Origin: Candidatus Avirikenella pullistercoris
Lineage (GTDB): Bacteria > Bacteroidota > Bacteroidia > Bacteroidales > Rikenellaceae
DNA length: 55,702 nt
Assembly: GCA_018710935.1 (NCBI GenBank)
Contig: DVIX01000006.1
Span: forward strand, 1-55,702
Direction: 5' to 3'
Within the stretch, counting starts at the first letter, position 1, and every line of letters starts with the position of its first letter. The notes under the pieces are model-generated. The model did not search any database. It was not told where the DNA came from and saw only the letters and a program-made list of their open reading frames with translations. The position numbers were made by a program, and so were the translations under genes. Positions 1-9,217 of the stretch are shown in pieces.

Positions 1-238
1 GAATATCAAACGTTGTCCGTTTCCGGGCAAAAAATCCGTCCAGTTGGCCAGCAGCCTTATCCGTTACCTCCGAATCCGTTACTTCATATTCTGTCTGCAA
101 CAACCTTTGTATTCTTTTGTCAATCATCGTCCTACGCTTCTCTGCCATCCAATCGCACAAACAAAGTTTTCCTTTAAAAGCACCGAGTATCAACTCTCCA
201 CAAGGCGATTGATAATATCGTATCTTTATTGTTTCCAT
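1..238 (-). CDS. ogt: Methylated-DNA-protein cysteine methyltransferase, N-terminal part (cut by window edge)
   Basis: Reading leftward from the ATG at 238, an open frame of 79 codons runs off the left edge. The translation contains GKLCLCDW about 22 residues in, then IDKRIQRLL and FFARKRTTFDI, which matches the N-terminal half of Ogt/MGMT proteins. These repair O6-alkylguanine by irreversible alkyl transfer to a cysteine in a PCHR motif. That catalytic motif lies outside the window, so activity cannot be judged. A good promoter match lies at 307-337 on the same strand. An internal ATG at 148 is too late, because the conserved core starts upstream of it. The family call is fairly secure; the symbol is provisional. 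Confidence 0.8.
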   Translation of the reverse strand, partial: METIKIRYYQSPCGELILGAFKGKLCLCDWMAEKRRTMIDKRIQRLLQTEYEVTDSEVTDKAAGQLDGFFARKRTTFDI

Positions 239-306
239 AAAACATTTGTTACATTGTTCTTCATCGGCAAAATGCTGCTTCCCCCGATTCAACAAGGATA
301 TAGTGT

Positions 307-337
307 CAAATATAATAAAATAGACATACAACCACAA
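307..337 (-). promoter_or_regulatory. Promoter for the ogt-like gene
   Basis: On the minus strand TTG (337-335), a 20-base spacer, then TATATTTG (314-307) fit the Bacteroidetes sigma-factor consensus TTG-N19-21-TAnnTTTG. The start codon at 238 lies about 70 bases downstream. Confidence 0.6.
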
Positions 338-400
338 CAGAGAAAATACTCTCTCCTTCTAAAAATCGCCGCTCTGCATCTCTTATTCAAAAAACAAACA

Positions 401-432
401 CTGTTTAAAAAAGATGTGTCTTTTTTAAACAG
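401..432. repeat. Perfect 14-bp inverted repeat, orphan hairpin
   Basis: CTGTTTAAAAAAGA (401-414) and its exact reverse complement (419-432) flank a 4-base loop. No gene ends directly at it: it lies between the nadB terminator (523-555) and the ogt promoter (307-337). It could be a second terminator for leftward transcription or a protein-binding palindrome. The rest of the 239-590 gap is AT-rich, and I see no gene in it. Confidence 0.6.
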
Positions 433-522
433 CCGGAAAAATTCTATCATTAAATTATCCATCGCCAAATCTTACAAAATCCGGAACGATCAAAATATTT
501 CTCAAATATACATCAATAAACA

Positions 523-555
523 AGGGCAGTAAACTTTTAAGCGATTTACTGCCCT
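523..555 (-). terminator. Terminator after nadB
   Basis: An 11-bp perfect stem (AGGGCAGTAAA, 523-533, with 545-555) and an 11-base loop lie 36 bases past the nadB stop. On the minus strand the stem is followed by a moderately T-rich stretch. Confidence 0.65.
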
Positions 556-590
556 GTTCCATATACCGTTAAAATTATCAATTATTGCCG

Positions 591-2174
591 TCAGAACTCT
601 GTTTTAAAAGGAGTATTTTCAATAGGATAATCCAAAGAATAATGCAATCCTACACTCTGTTTCATCTCTTTAGCCTGTTTGATTATCAGGTAACCGACTG
701 CTATCATATTCCGCAACTCACAAAGATGTTGGGAAAGCGTAGAGGTTTTATACAGTTCCTCCGTTTCCTGAAAAATAATTTCCAGACGCCGGAAAGCCCT
801 TTCCAATCGCATATTAGAACGTACAATCCCCACATAATTACTCATAATCTGCTGCATCTCTTTATAACTCTGAGTCACCAACACCATCTCTTCAGGTACG
901 GAAGTTCCTTCATAATCCCAATCGGGAATCCCTTCTGCAAATCCTAGCTTATCCAACCGGCTTACAGCATGGTGGGCAGCCCTATCGGCATATACTACCG
1001 CTTCTATCAACGAATTGGATGCCAAACGATTCGCCCCATGTAAACCAGTGGACGACGTTTCACCTATGGCATACAAACGGTGTATAGAAGTCTCCCCGTT
1101 CAAATCCACCTTAACTCCTCCGCAACAATAATGTGCAGCAGGAACGACCGGAATCATATCTTTCGTAATATCTATCCCGATAGAAAGGCACTTGTTATAT
1201 ATATTCGGGAAATGTTTGATAATATCTTTCGCATCCTTATGCGTCACATCCAAATACACATAATCATCCCCTCTGGTTTTCAATTCATAGTCGATAGAAC
1301 GTGCCGTAATATCACGCGGAGCCAAAGATCCCATCGGATGATATTTATTCATAAACTCTTTTCTATCTTTCGTACGCAATACGGCACCGAATCCCCGGAT
1401 AGCTTCCGAAATCAAAAATGAAGGACGCTCGCCCGGATTGTAAAGCGAAGTCGGATGAAACTGGATAAATTCCATATTTTCAATAACTCCTTTCGCTCTA
1501 TGTACCATAGCAATACCGTCCCCCGTAGCCACCGCAGGATTAGTTGTAGTATGATAAATATTTCCCACACCTCCGGTAGCCAATACCGTCACTTTAGCCA
1601 ATACCGTAAAAACATTATGACGTTTCAAATCAAGAATATAAGCCCCATAACACTCTATGTCAGGAGTACTCTTTTTCACTAATTGTCCCAAATGGTGTTG
1701 TGTCAGAAGATCTACGGCAAAATGATGTTCCAGCACTTCGATATTGCTATGTTTCTTTACCTGTTCGACCAAAGCCCGCTCTATCTCTTTCCCTGTACTA
1801 TCTTTATGGTGTAGTATTCGGTGTTCGCTATGTCCGCCTTCCCGCGCCAAATCGTATTTCCCTCCGCTTTTATCGAAACGCACCCCCCAATGTATCAACT
1901 CTTTTATCTGGGCAGGAGCTCCCTCTACGACAGCTTTTACCGCCTCTTCGTTACAAGCCTCCGACCCACATATCATCGTATCCCGAATATGTTTTTCAAA
2001 AGTATCGGGTTCGTAAGTAACCGACGCAATTCCCCCCTGTGCTTCCTGGGTATTCGTTGTATTGATATCACTTTTCGTAACTAACAATACTTTCCCGTAC
2101 TCTGCAACTTTCAATGCCATACTCAATCCGGCAGCCCCAGAGCCTATTATCAAAAAATCACATTTCCTGTTCAT
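591..2174 (-). CDS. nadB: L-aspartate oxidase
   Basis: This 527-residue flavoprotein oxidizes L-aspartate to iminoaspartate, the first step of de novo NAD synthesis, in the cytoplasm. The N terminus has the FAD-binding IIGSGAAGLS loop (residues 9-18). Further on are TNTQEAQGGI, the HPTSLY stretch of the succinate dehydrogenase/fumarate reductase flavoprotein family, and GLHGANRLASNS near residue 380. The C-terminal helical domain ends with KEMKQSVGLHYSLDYP, typical of NadB and distinguishing it from fumarate reductase. Length matches the family. No nadA or nadC lies next to it. It stands alone, divergent from the TonB-dependent receptor, and ends at a stem-loop terminator. Confidence 0.95.
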   Translation of the reverse strand: MNRKCDFLIIGSGAAGLSMALKVAEYGKVLLVTKSDINTTNTQEAQGGIASVTYEPDTFEKHIRDTMICGSEACNEEAVKAVVEGAPAQIKELIHWGVRFDKSGGKYDLAREGGHSEHRILHHKDSTGKEIERALVEQVKKHSNIEVLEHHFAVDLLTQHHLGQLVKKSTPDIECYGAYILDLKRHNVFTVLAKVTVLATGGVGNIYHTTTNPAVATGDGIAMVHRAKGVIENMEFIQFHPTSLYNPGERPSFLISEAIRGFGAVLRTKDRKEFMNKYHPMGSLAPRDITARSIDYELKTRGDDYVYLDVTHKDAKDIIKHFPNIYNKCLSIGIDITKDMIPVVPAAHYCCGGVKVDLNGETSIHRLYAIGETSSTGLHGANRLASNSLIEAVVYADRAAHHAVSRLDKLGFAEGIPDWDYEGTSVPEEMVLVTQSYKEMQQIMSNYVGIVRSNMRLERAFRRLEIIFQETEELYKTSTLSQHLCELRNMIAVGYLIIKQAKEMKQSVGLHYSLDYPIENTPFKTEF

Positions 2175-2466
2175 TCCTTCAATTTATTTAAAAAACAGTT
2201 TTTATACTTTAAAACACAATAACAATTAAAAAAGTATAATTTTTCTTAATTGTTATTCATATAATTTTTATACATTTATCCCGTTCTTTTTTATTTAAAA
2301 TTCTATTATTCGCTAATTATAAACAACTTATAAGATTTTTAATTAAAAAATAACGATAAAAAAACCTCTGTTTTTTCACTTATTTTACTAAAATCCGGGT
2401 AAAACCGCAAATAACGAAAATTTTTAATAAAACAGTTCCGTAAACGGCTCCTAAATTTAATACTTT
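2175..2466. promoter_or_regulatory. Divergent AT-rich promoter region with inverted repeat 2222-2253
   Basis: This 292-base gap between nadB and the receptor gene is very AT-rich. It contains an imperfect inverted repeat: ACAATTAAAAAA (2222-2233) pairs with TTTCTTAATTGT (2242-2253) with one mismatch. The repeat could be an operator for either gene. I found no exact TAnnTTTG box with a correctly spaced TTG here, and no known riboswitch. Confidence 0.35.
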
Positions 2467-4662
2467 ATGATGAAAAAAAGTTTATTCCCCCTGATTTTAT
2501 TTTCAACTACAGTTTTATTCGCCTATTCCGGCAACGATTCCAAAGAAAACGGAACGGGTGTTCTCAATCAGACCGGGGATACTATCAATATGAACGACAT
2601 CGTGATAACGGCAACCCGCACCCCAAAAATGTTAAAAGACGTACCGCAACTGACTCGTGTTATATCGAGAAGGGATATTGAAGCAATGGGAGATGTCCGG
2701 ATAGAAGATATTTTACAAACCGAATTTGCCGGAGCGGAATTTCATCAGGCAGGATACGGAACCAGCATGTCTTTTCAGGGATTAGATGCCCGTTACGTAC
2801 TCTTTTTAATAGACGGGGAACGAATGGCCGGCGAAACATACGGAAACATCGACTTTTCCAAAATAGCAACCAATAATATCGAACGAATTGAAATCGTAAA
2901 AGGAGCCTCGTCGGTTTTATACGGTTCCAACGCAATGGGCGCCATCGTAAATATCATTACACGCAATCCGAGAAAAAAAGCAGAAATATCCGTCAGCGGG
3001 CAATACGGCGGTTATAATAACCGGGATTACGACAAACACAATGACAAATATTCCCGTAAAATGGACACTCCGAACAGTAATGCCAGCCTTTATGCCGGGT
3101 TTAACACAGGTAGATTCAGCGCTGTAACCGACGCCAGTTTCCAAAGTTTCGATGCCTATAAAATGATGAGTACTAAAGACGCCGAACGGCATTACATCAA
3201 AAATTTAATGACAGGCAAACCGATGGATGAAATCGTTATGGCAAACGAAGGAGGATTAAGCATCAGCGGATATCAAGCCCTGAATATATCGCAGCGTTTC
3301 AGTTATAAATTTTCCGATAAAGTATCGGCTTCCATAAAAGGCGGATACTATTGGAAAAACCGTTATGACTTCGACGAAAGCGAAGACGGCAGAATAAATC
3401 CGACAACAGCTGTCCTTCCTTCAGGAATCTCCGGAACCGAAAATCCAGTATGGAATTATGAAAATAATTACGGATACAATTTTTCAGCACAGGTGAACTA
3501 TAAGATAAACGATAAAAACCAGATCGGATTCTCATTGTTCAGCGATACTTATTTCCGCAGGGAAAAAGATATAACAGGAAACGTTACACCGAAACAACGC
3601 CATTCTTATTTCATTCCCCGCGTACAATGGATCAACACGCCAAATAAATCGAACCGTATAACCGTAGGTATGGAACTTCTTCAGGAAAAGCTCAAATACG
3701 ACCGGACAGAAACGGGATACGATACGCAATACTCTTTCAACAGCTTTGCCATTTATGGACAAGACGAAATACAAATCACCGAACGTTTTTCAGCTGTAGG
3801 CGGACTCCGTATAGAAAATTACGGATTTGACGATTTCGTTTCTTTTTACGAAAATTTCGTAGGGAAACCCAAAGCCCGTATCGGAGACGGATTATCTGTC
3901 ACCCCGAAAGCGGCTCTAACTTACAATTTCGACCGTTTTACTTTACGAGCCAACTACTCTATGGGATTCCGCAACCCTTCGTTGAAAGAAAAATACATGG
4001 TTTTGCAACCAATATCATTTATTACCATTAAGGGAAACCCGAACCTCGATCCGGAAAAAAATCACTACGTATCTCTTTCCGGAGAATACACTTCCCAATC
4101 CAATGTATTCAATACCTCACTCAATGTATATGCCTCTTTCTTCCGCGATAAGATAGATGTTTTCCAGGTAGGACAGGAACTTATATACGGCAATATCCAA
4201 AAAAGTAAAATATACGGGTTGGAATGGACCGGACAAGTTCGCATAATACGAGGCTGGTGGCTACGTGGAAACTATAGTTATGTCCACCAAACCAATGAAG
4301 GAGCCTCCGAAGCCACCCAATATATTTTTACGAGCCCCCATACGGCAACCCTACAAACCAATTACAGCGTCGTATTGAAAAATTACACTTTAGGGTTTAA
4401 CCTTTCAGGCAGATATATCGGAAAAAAGACATACGAAGATACAAGTTATCCCTCTGCAACCAACCGAATATTCGGAACTTATGAAGTTACCCTTCCGGCA
4501 TATACCATGTGGGACCTTTCTGCAAATATTACCTTCAAAAAACATATCACTTTAACAGCAGGTGCAATAAACTTATTCAATTACAAACCGTCAATCGTCA
4601 GCTTTAATTCTGCGATAACACCAGGGATAACCGGATTCGTTCAATTAACGTTGAATTTATAA
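2467..4662 (+). CDS. TonB-dependent outer-membrane receptor
   Basis: This 731-residue protein has a signal peptide (MMKKSLFPLILFSTTVLFAYSG). A TonB-box-like VITATRTP segment near residue 47 is followed by a plug domain (about 55-165, with VKGASSVLYGSNAMGAIVNIITR) and a 22-strand barrel ending in an aromatic-poor VQLTLNL. There is no N-terminal carboxypeptidase-like domain, so it is not of the SusC type. It resembles the BtuB/Cir/heme-receptor class. FRNPSLKE and GNPNLDPEKN recall the FRAP and NPNL boxes of heme receptors, but these also occur in other receptors. No SusD partner, hemophore or iron gene is nearby, so the substrate (heme, iron chelate or cobalamin) is not fixed. ATG codons at 2467 and 2470 are both usable starts. 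Confidence 0.85.
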   Translation: MMKKSLFPLILFSTTVLFAYSGNDSKENGTGVLNQTGDTINMNDIVITATRTPKMLKDVPQLTRVISRRDIEAMGDVRIEDILQTEFAGAEFHQAGYGTSMSFQGLDARYVLFLIDGERMAGETYGNIDFSKIATNNIERIEIVKGASSVLYGSNAMGAIVNIITRNPRKKAEISVSGQYGGYNNRDYDKHNDKYSRKMDTPNSNASLYAGFNTGRFSAVTDASFQSFDAYKMMSTKDAERHYIKNLMTGKPMDEIVMANEGGLSISGYQALNISQRFSYKFSDKVSASIKGGYYWKNRYDFDESEDGRINPTTAVLPSGISGTENPVWNYENNYGYNFSAQVNYKINDKNQIGFSLFSDTYFRREKDITGNVTPKQRHSYFIPRVQWINTPNKSNRITVGMELLQEKLKYDRTETGYDTQYSFNSFAIYGQDEIQITERFSAVGGLRIENYGFDDFVSFYENFVGKPKARIGDGLSVTPKAALTYNFDRFTLRANYSMGFRNPSLKEKYMVLQPISFITIKGNPNLDPEKNHYVSLSGEYTSQSNVFNTSLNVYASFFRDKIDVFQVGQELIYGNIQKSKIYGLEWTGQVRIIRGWWLRGNYSYVHQTNEGASEATQYIFTSPHTATLQTNYSVVLKNYTLGFNLSGRYIGKKTYEDTSYPSATNRIFGTYEVTLPAYTMWDLSANITFKKHITLTAGAINLFNYKPSIVSFNSAITPGITGFVQLTLNL

Positions 4663-4701
4663 ATTCACCTGTTCTGATTATTGCGTGATAACCTAACATA
4701 T

Positions 4702-4734
4702 AAAAACGGCGGCTTTTCAAAGCTGCCGTTTTTT
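4702..4734 (+). terminator. Terminator after the TonB-dependent receptor gene
   Basis: AAAACGGCGGCTTT pairs with AAAGCTGCCGTTTT across a 3-base loop (one G-T wobble), followed by a T-run. It lies 40 bases past the stop codon. Confidence 0.8.
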
Positions 4735-4887
4735 ATTTATCCCTCTCCCGGATAATAAAAATATTCCGGGATTTCAATATCTTAATTCAAAAAACCTTAC
4801 AAGTTCCGTTTATTCACTGATTTCGGGCAATTTCTACAAATATCAGCGGAAAATCTTGATTTTTTCTTACATTTTTATTAAATTTGT

Positions 4888-4895
4888 TAGATTTG
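4888..4895 (+). promoter_or_regulatory. -7 box of the secreted hydrolase gene
   Basis: TAGATTTG matches TAnnTTTG exactly and lies 44 bases before the start codon. No TTG occurs at the expected distance upstream, so only half of the promoter is convincing. Confidence 0.4.
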
Positions 4896-4939
4896 TTTTT
4901 GATTATTAAATAGCATAATAATTATTAAAACCCCAAATT

Positions 4940-7462
4940 ATGAGGAAATTATATGTTTCTGTTTTTGCACTCCTTTTAGCCCTCGGGCTTGCTCCATCGA
5001 GCGGGATTGCACAGGATTTCAATCCTATTGAATTTTTCCCGGCCAAAGATGTGGATCCGGCTATCGAAAAATCGGTAGTTTATGAATTTACCGAAGCATT
5101 AGCCATGCCGCAAGCCATTATCGGAGGCGGCACTTTCGTCACTCAGGACATCGTTGCCTGGCAGTATGCGACAGGAAATTTCGTTACCCCGAAAGAAGGG
5201 GAAGCTTTTAAGTATAGCTATACCAATCGCCCTGCTGCCAATCCCAATGCAAGAATGACTCCGCTGGAAGCCAAATGGATCAAGGTAACAGCCAACGAAA
5301 ACGGAGTATTGGAAGGCAGAGAGACACAAGGCAGCTACGTATATGCTACTTATACCTCTCCCAAAGAACAGATTTTATTATTGGATGGAAGGGGATATGC
5401 CAGAGTATATGTAAACGGACAACCTTATGAAGGCGATCATTACGATTTCGGTTATACTATCACTCCGGTAAAAATGAAAAAAGGAGTAAACGAATTCGTA
5501 TTTACTCCAGGACGCTTCGGACGTGTTAAGGCAAAACTCATCGAACCGACGAAACCGGTCATGTTCACGGTAAAAGATATTCTCGTTCCGGATATGATTA
5601 TCGGCGAAAACGATGAAAAATGGGGCGCTGTACGTATTATCAACGCTACTAATAAGCCCGTAAAAAATTTCACGATTACCTGCAAATTGGAATCGGGTGA
5701 AGAAGTATCTTACACCACTGACCAAATAATCGATGTAGATGTCAAAAAAGCTAAATTCAAAATTCCGGGGGCAATCAGCACTACTGTAGGCGATGTTCCT
5801 GCAACATTGATTTTGAAAGACAGCAAAGGGAAAGAGCTGGATTCCCGCGATATTATCATCAAACAACGCAGCGGCGACTCTTTCCATGAACGTACTTATG
5901 TCAGCAATGTAGAAGGCAGCGTACAATATTACAGTTTCGTTCGTTCTACCACTCCAGGGAAAGGGCAAGGCCTCATTCTGAATACACACGGTGCAGGAGT
6001 TGAAGCAGTCAATTTGTCCCGTTCATTCACCCCGAAAGACTGGACCGACATCGCTGTTCCGACCAATCGTCGTCCGTTCGGTTTCGACTGGGAAGAATGG
6101 GGACGCCTCCAAGCATTGGAAGTACTCGCAGACGCTAAACGTCTCCGCGAACCGGATGAAACGAGAATCAACCTGATCGGGCACTCTATGGGGGGACACG
6201 GCGCATGGTATCTCGGCACCACTTATCCCGATAAATTCGCAGCCGTAGTTCCTGTTGCCGGTTATCCCGAACGTGTAAGGACCGATGCCCAATATGAAGG
6301 ACACCCGCATTATGCAATGCTTGCAAGAGCCGTTAATCCGGGACGCGTACTCACTCTTAAAAGAAACCTTTTACAATCGGGCGTACATATTCTCCACGGC
6401 GATAAAGATACCGTAGTACCTACTTCCAATGCAAGGATGATGCGTGAAGTTCTCGCTGAATTCCACCCCGATTTCGCTTATTATGAGTTGAAAGACGGCG
6501 TACACTGGTCAGGCCCCGAATGTTTAGACGTTGTTCCGGTATTCAGTTATATGGAATGGCATCGAATTCCGGCAGTAAAAGATGTCAAACACATTGAATT
6601 CCATACTGCATCACCGAACGTATCTCCGTCCGATTACTGGATCAGAATCGACCAACAAGAAGCGCCGCTCGATTTCTCGACCGCTACTTTCGATATCATA
6701 GACGATAACACGATAAAAGGAACCGTCGAAAACGTTACCAATATCACGTTCTTGTTATCTCAACTCGAACTGAAAGGCGAACCGACCATCGAAATCAACG
6801 GACAAAAGATTCAGGCTACCAACGGTAAAGACATCACTTTGCAATATAAAGACGGTAAATGGAATGTAATCGACCAACTGAATAAGAAAGAAAAATATGC
6901 TGAACGTTACGGAACTTTCAAACAAGCTATCAATAACAATGTCGTATTAGTATATGCGACAGGAGGTACTGCTGCCGAAAACGAATGGTACAAAAACAAA
7001 GCCCGTTTCGACAGCAATACATTCATGTACAGAGCAAATGCTTCCATAGATATTATCTCCGACAAAGAATTCGACCCTGCCAAATATGCAGATCGGAACG
7101 TAATATTATACGGAAATGCATCGAACAACAGCGCATGGAATAAAGTTTTGTCAAATTGCCCGATTACAGTTAAAAACGGAGAAATTATCTTCGGTAAAGA
7201 TTCATTCAAAGGTGATGACCTCGCTACTTATTTTATCTATCCGCGTACCGACAGCGATATCGCATCCGTAGGTGTTGTTGCCGGAACAGGTGTAAAAGGG
7301 ATGAAAGCTACATATGCAAACGATTACATCATGTCTGTTACCGGATTCCCCGATGTAATGATTTTCAATGTAGATATGTTGAAAGACGGCCTCGATAAAA
7401 TGGTTGTTTCCGGCTTCTTCGGCAGCGACTGGTCTATCGAAAACGGGGACTTCGCTTTATAA
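4940..7462 (+). CDS. Secreted alpha/beta hydrolase (prolyl oligopeptidase/esterase-like)
   Basis: This 840-residue exported enzyme has a signal peptide ending near AQDF (residues 25-28). An N-terminal beta-rich part of about 330 residues is followed by an alpha/beta hydrolase domain. The nucleophile elbow GHSMGGHG puts the serine at residue 416. The acid is most likely in LHGDKDTVVP, and the histidine in KDGVHWSG. The C-terminal 250 residues form another accessory region. Family members cleave peptides or ester bonds outside the cytoplasm. The closest description is a secreted S9-like or carbohydrate-esterase-like hydrolase, but the substrate cannot be read from the sequence. It is monocistronic, with its own terminator. 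Confidence 0.75.
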   Translation: MRKLYVSVFALLLALGLAPSSGIAQDFNPIEFFPAKDVDPAIEKSVVYEFTEALAMPQAIIGGGTFVTQDIVAWQYATGNFVTPKEGEAFKYSYTNRPAANPNARMTPLEAKWIKVTANENGVLEGRETQGSYVYATYTSPKEQILLLDGRGYARVYVNGQPYEGDHYDFGYTITPVKMKKGVNEFVFTPGRFGRVKAKLIEPTKPVMFTVKDILVPDMIIGENDEKWGAVRIINATNKPVKNFTITCKLESGEEVSYTTDQIIDVDVKKAKFKIPGAISTTVGDVPATLILKDSKGKELDSRDIIIKQRSGDSFHERTYVSNVEGSVQYYSFVRSTTPGKGQGLILNTHGAGVEAVNLSRSFTPKDWTDIAVPTNRRPFGFDWEEWGRLQALEVLADAKRLREPDETRINLIGHSMGGHGAWYLGTTYPDKFAAVVPVAGYPERVRTDAQYEGHPHYAMLARAVNPGRVLTLKRNLLQSGVHILHGDKDTVVPTSNARMMREVLAEFHPDFAYYELKDGVHWSGPECLDVVPVFSYMEWHRIPAVKDVKHIEFHTASPNVSPSDYWIRIDQQEAPLDFSTATFDIIDDNTIKGTVENVTNITFLLSQLELKGEPTIEINGQKIQATNGKDITLQYKDGKWNVIDQLNKKEKYAERYGTFKQAINNNVVLVYATGGTAAENEWYKNKARFDSNTFMYRANASIDIISDKEFDPAKYADRNVILYGNASNNSAWNKVLSNCPITVKNGEIIFGKDSFKGDDLATYFIYPRTDSDIASVGVVAGTGVKGMKATYANDYIMSVTGFPDVMIFNVDMLKDGLDKMVVSGFFGSDWSIENGDFAL

Positions 7463-7479
7463 ATTAAATATTAACCAAT

Positions 7480-7508
7480 AAAAAGGAGCGGATCACCGCT
7501 CCTTTTTT
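7480..7508. terminator. Bidirectional terminator between convergent genes
   Basis: A perfect 12-bp stem (AAAAAGGAGCGG, loop ATCA) has A-runs and T-runs on its two sides. It can end both the hydrolase transcript and the leftward operon that finishes at 7558. Confidence 0.85.
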
Positions 7509-7557
7509 ATTTTCGTTGCCAAACAACTTCTTTATACCCGATGCTCCGACACTTCCT

Positions 7558-8187
7558 TTATTCAAATTCCATTGCCGAAAAAAACTGAGGAAGATGGAAA
7601 TTCGGCTTTTCCGAAAAAATCGGTTTCCAGGAAAGAAAATGCGGTACAGAAAGGCCATCCCCGCATTTATACAAATTCGCTTTCACCTTTATTCCGGAAA
7701 AATCGGTAATATTATGTCTGAAAAAAGCCTCCTTAGGAATAACAACCGATAGAATCCATTCCGTCATACTTCTTATTTCTTCAAAAGGCTCCGTCCCAAG
7801 CGACGGGAACCGTTTTATAACAGACAACATTTCCGTCGAGGCCCGGATTACATTCGGTCTCTCTTTTCTGAATCCCAGCAATACTTTACCTATGCAGTTG
7901 AATTCAAAATTATAATAACCGGTATCGTCGAACGAAACAAAAAACTCTACGCATGAATCATTCGACACTTTTCCATTATCTTCATCGACCGATGCCCGTA
8001 CCGATTGTTCCGTAACATAATATTTCAGATAAAGATTTCCTCCGTCATGAGCGGCAGTAAACAATACTTCAGGACAATACGGATACTCCTGCCAATTCAC
8101 ACAGGCAATTTTACAAACAGGCAAACTATCCAAGGCTTTTCCCAAAGCCTCTTCCGAACAGGACGAAACTATTTTCTTTATCTTCAT
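7558..8187 (-). CDS. CBM9-like/DOMON-fold cytoplasmic protein
   Basis: This 209-residue protein has no signal peptide. Segments such as LYLKYYVTEQSVRA, DSCVEFFVSFDD and YYNFEFNCIGKVLLG are typical of the carbohydrate-binding family 9-like beta-sandwich found in many Bacteroidetes proteins. The lack of export signal argues against polysaccharide binding outside the cell; the real ligand is unknown. It is the last gene of a three-gene leftward run (yggS, dihydroorotate dehydrogenase-like, this gene), only 3 bases after the preceding stop. Confidence 0.6.
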   Translation of the reverse strand: MKIKKIVSSCSEEALGKALDSLPVCKIACVNWQEYPYCPEVLFTAAHDGGNLYLKYYVTEQSVRASVDEDNGKVSNDSCVEFFVSFDDTGYYNFEFNCIGKVLLGFRKERPNVIRASTEMLSVIKRFPSLGTEPFEEIRSMTEWILSVVIPKEAFFRHNITDFSGIKVKANLYKCGDGLSVPHFLSWKPIFSEKPNFHLPQFFSAMEFE

Positions 8188-8190
8188 TTA

Positions 8191-9165
8191 TTATTTATAA
8201 GAAGAAAAATATTTCATAAACTGCGCTCTTTCATATCCGAGCGAATCCTGAACATTGGTTAAATTCATTTTTCCAATAAATTCAGAGGTTTCCCGATACC
8301 CATGGCGTACCATCCACTCGTTTACAAAATCATTCATATATTTAATAATCGAGCCGCCTCCTTTATATATAGCAGAACAAACCTGCACCGCTTTCGCACC
8401 TGCCAATAACATTTTAACAACGGACTCCCCGCTTTCTATACCCGTCGAAGCGGCATAATCAACCAATGGTATTTTTGCCGAAGCTTTAGCAATCCACCTC
8501 TGGGTTCCCCGCATTTCTACATGATTGCTCAAAACATCGGACGAACCGAGTTCCATTTTTTCGATATTGATATCGGGTTCATAGAAACGGTTAAACATAA
8601 TCACCCCTTTTACGCCCCTATAATACAACTCATTAATAATATTAAGAGGATTCGTAAAATGATTACTGATTTTCACGGCAACCGGAACAGATACTGCCTT
8701 TACAACCTCTGCCGCCGTAGCCAAATACTGTTGCTCTATTTCCTGCGCTGTCTGGGTCCGGGTTTCCGGCATAAAAAAGATATTAAGCTCCAAAGCATCC
8801 GCTCCGGCTTCCTCTATTTTAGACGCAAAAGCAGTCCAATCACCTCCTTTTACACAATTAATGCTGGCAATAATAGGAATAAGCGCCGTTTTCTTTACTT
8901 CTCTTATCTGGTTCAGATAAGTATCAACCGTATTATCCCGCAAATAATTGTTCAAATAATCCGAAGCTTCCGGATAATCATTTATATCCAAAGAAGCCGC
9001 TTCACGCAATATCTGTTCCTCAAAAAGGGATTTCAGTACTACAGCTCCTGCTCCTGCCGTTTCGTATTTCTTTATATTATCCAATGAAGCCGTCAAACTA
9101 CTGCTGCCGACAATAACAGGGCTTTTTAATTTCAATCCCAAATAAGTTGTTCCGATATTCGCCAT
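8191..9165 (-). CDS. Dihydroorotate dehydrogenase-like flavoprotein
   Basis: The 324-residue protein starts MANIGTTYLGLKLKSPVIVGSS, the usual beginning of class 1 dihydroorotate dehydrogenases and their paralogues. GAGAVVLKSLFEEQ, an INCVKGGDW stretch, VAVKISNHF (FMN-contact lysine region) and GAKAVQVCSAIYKGG support an FMN-binding TIM barrel. True PyrD enzymes have a conserved NxSCPN-type segment; here it is replaced by ELNIFFMPE. This is therefore probably the PyrD-like paralogue common in Bacteroidales, which may not act on dihydroorotate. In-frame start codons at 9195 and 9252 exist, but the upstream one would overlap yggS and adds residues that are not conserved. Confidence 0.75.
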   Translation of the reverse strand: MANIGTTYLGLKLKSPVIVGSSSLTASLDNIKKYETAGAGAVVLKSLFEEQILREAASLDINDYPEASDYLNNYLRDNTVDTYLNQIREVKKTALIPIIASINCVKGGDWTAFASKIEEAGADALELNIFFMPETRTQTAQEIEQQYLATAAEVVKAVSVPVAVKISNHFTNPLNIINELYYRGVKGVIMFNRFYEPDINIEKMELGSSDVLSNHVEMRGTQRWIAKASAKIPLVDYAASTGIESGESVVKMLLAGAKAVQVCSAIYKGGGSIIKYMNDFVNEWMVRHGYRETSEFIGKMNLTNVQDSLGYERAQFMKYFSSYK

Positions 9166-9217
9166 AATGATATTCTTAAATTTATTATTATTCATGTTAA
9201 TATTTATTTTACCGTAT

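Noticed and set aside
44-532. 162-codon rightward open frame at the left edge
   Set aside because: It lies antisense to the ogt-like gene and across a promoter and a hairpin, with no recognizable protein features.
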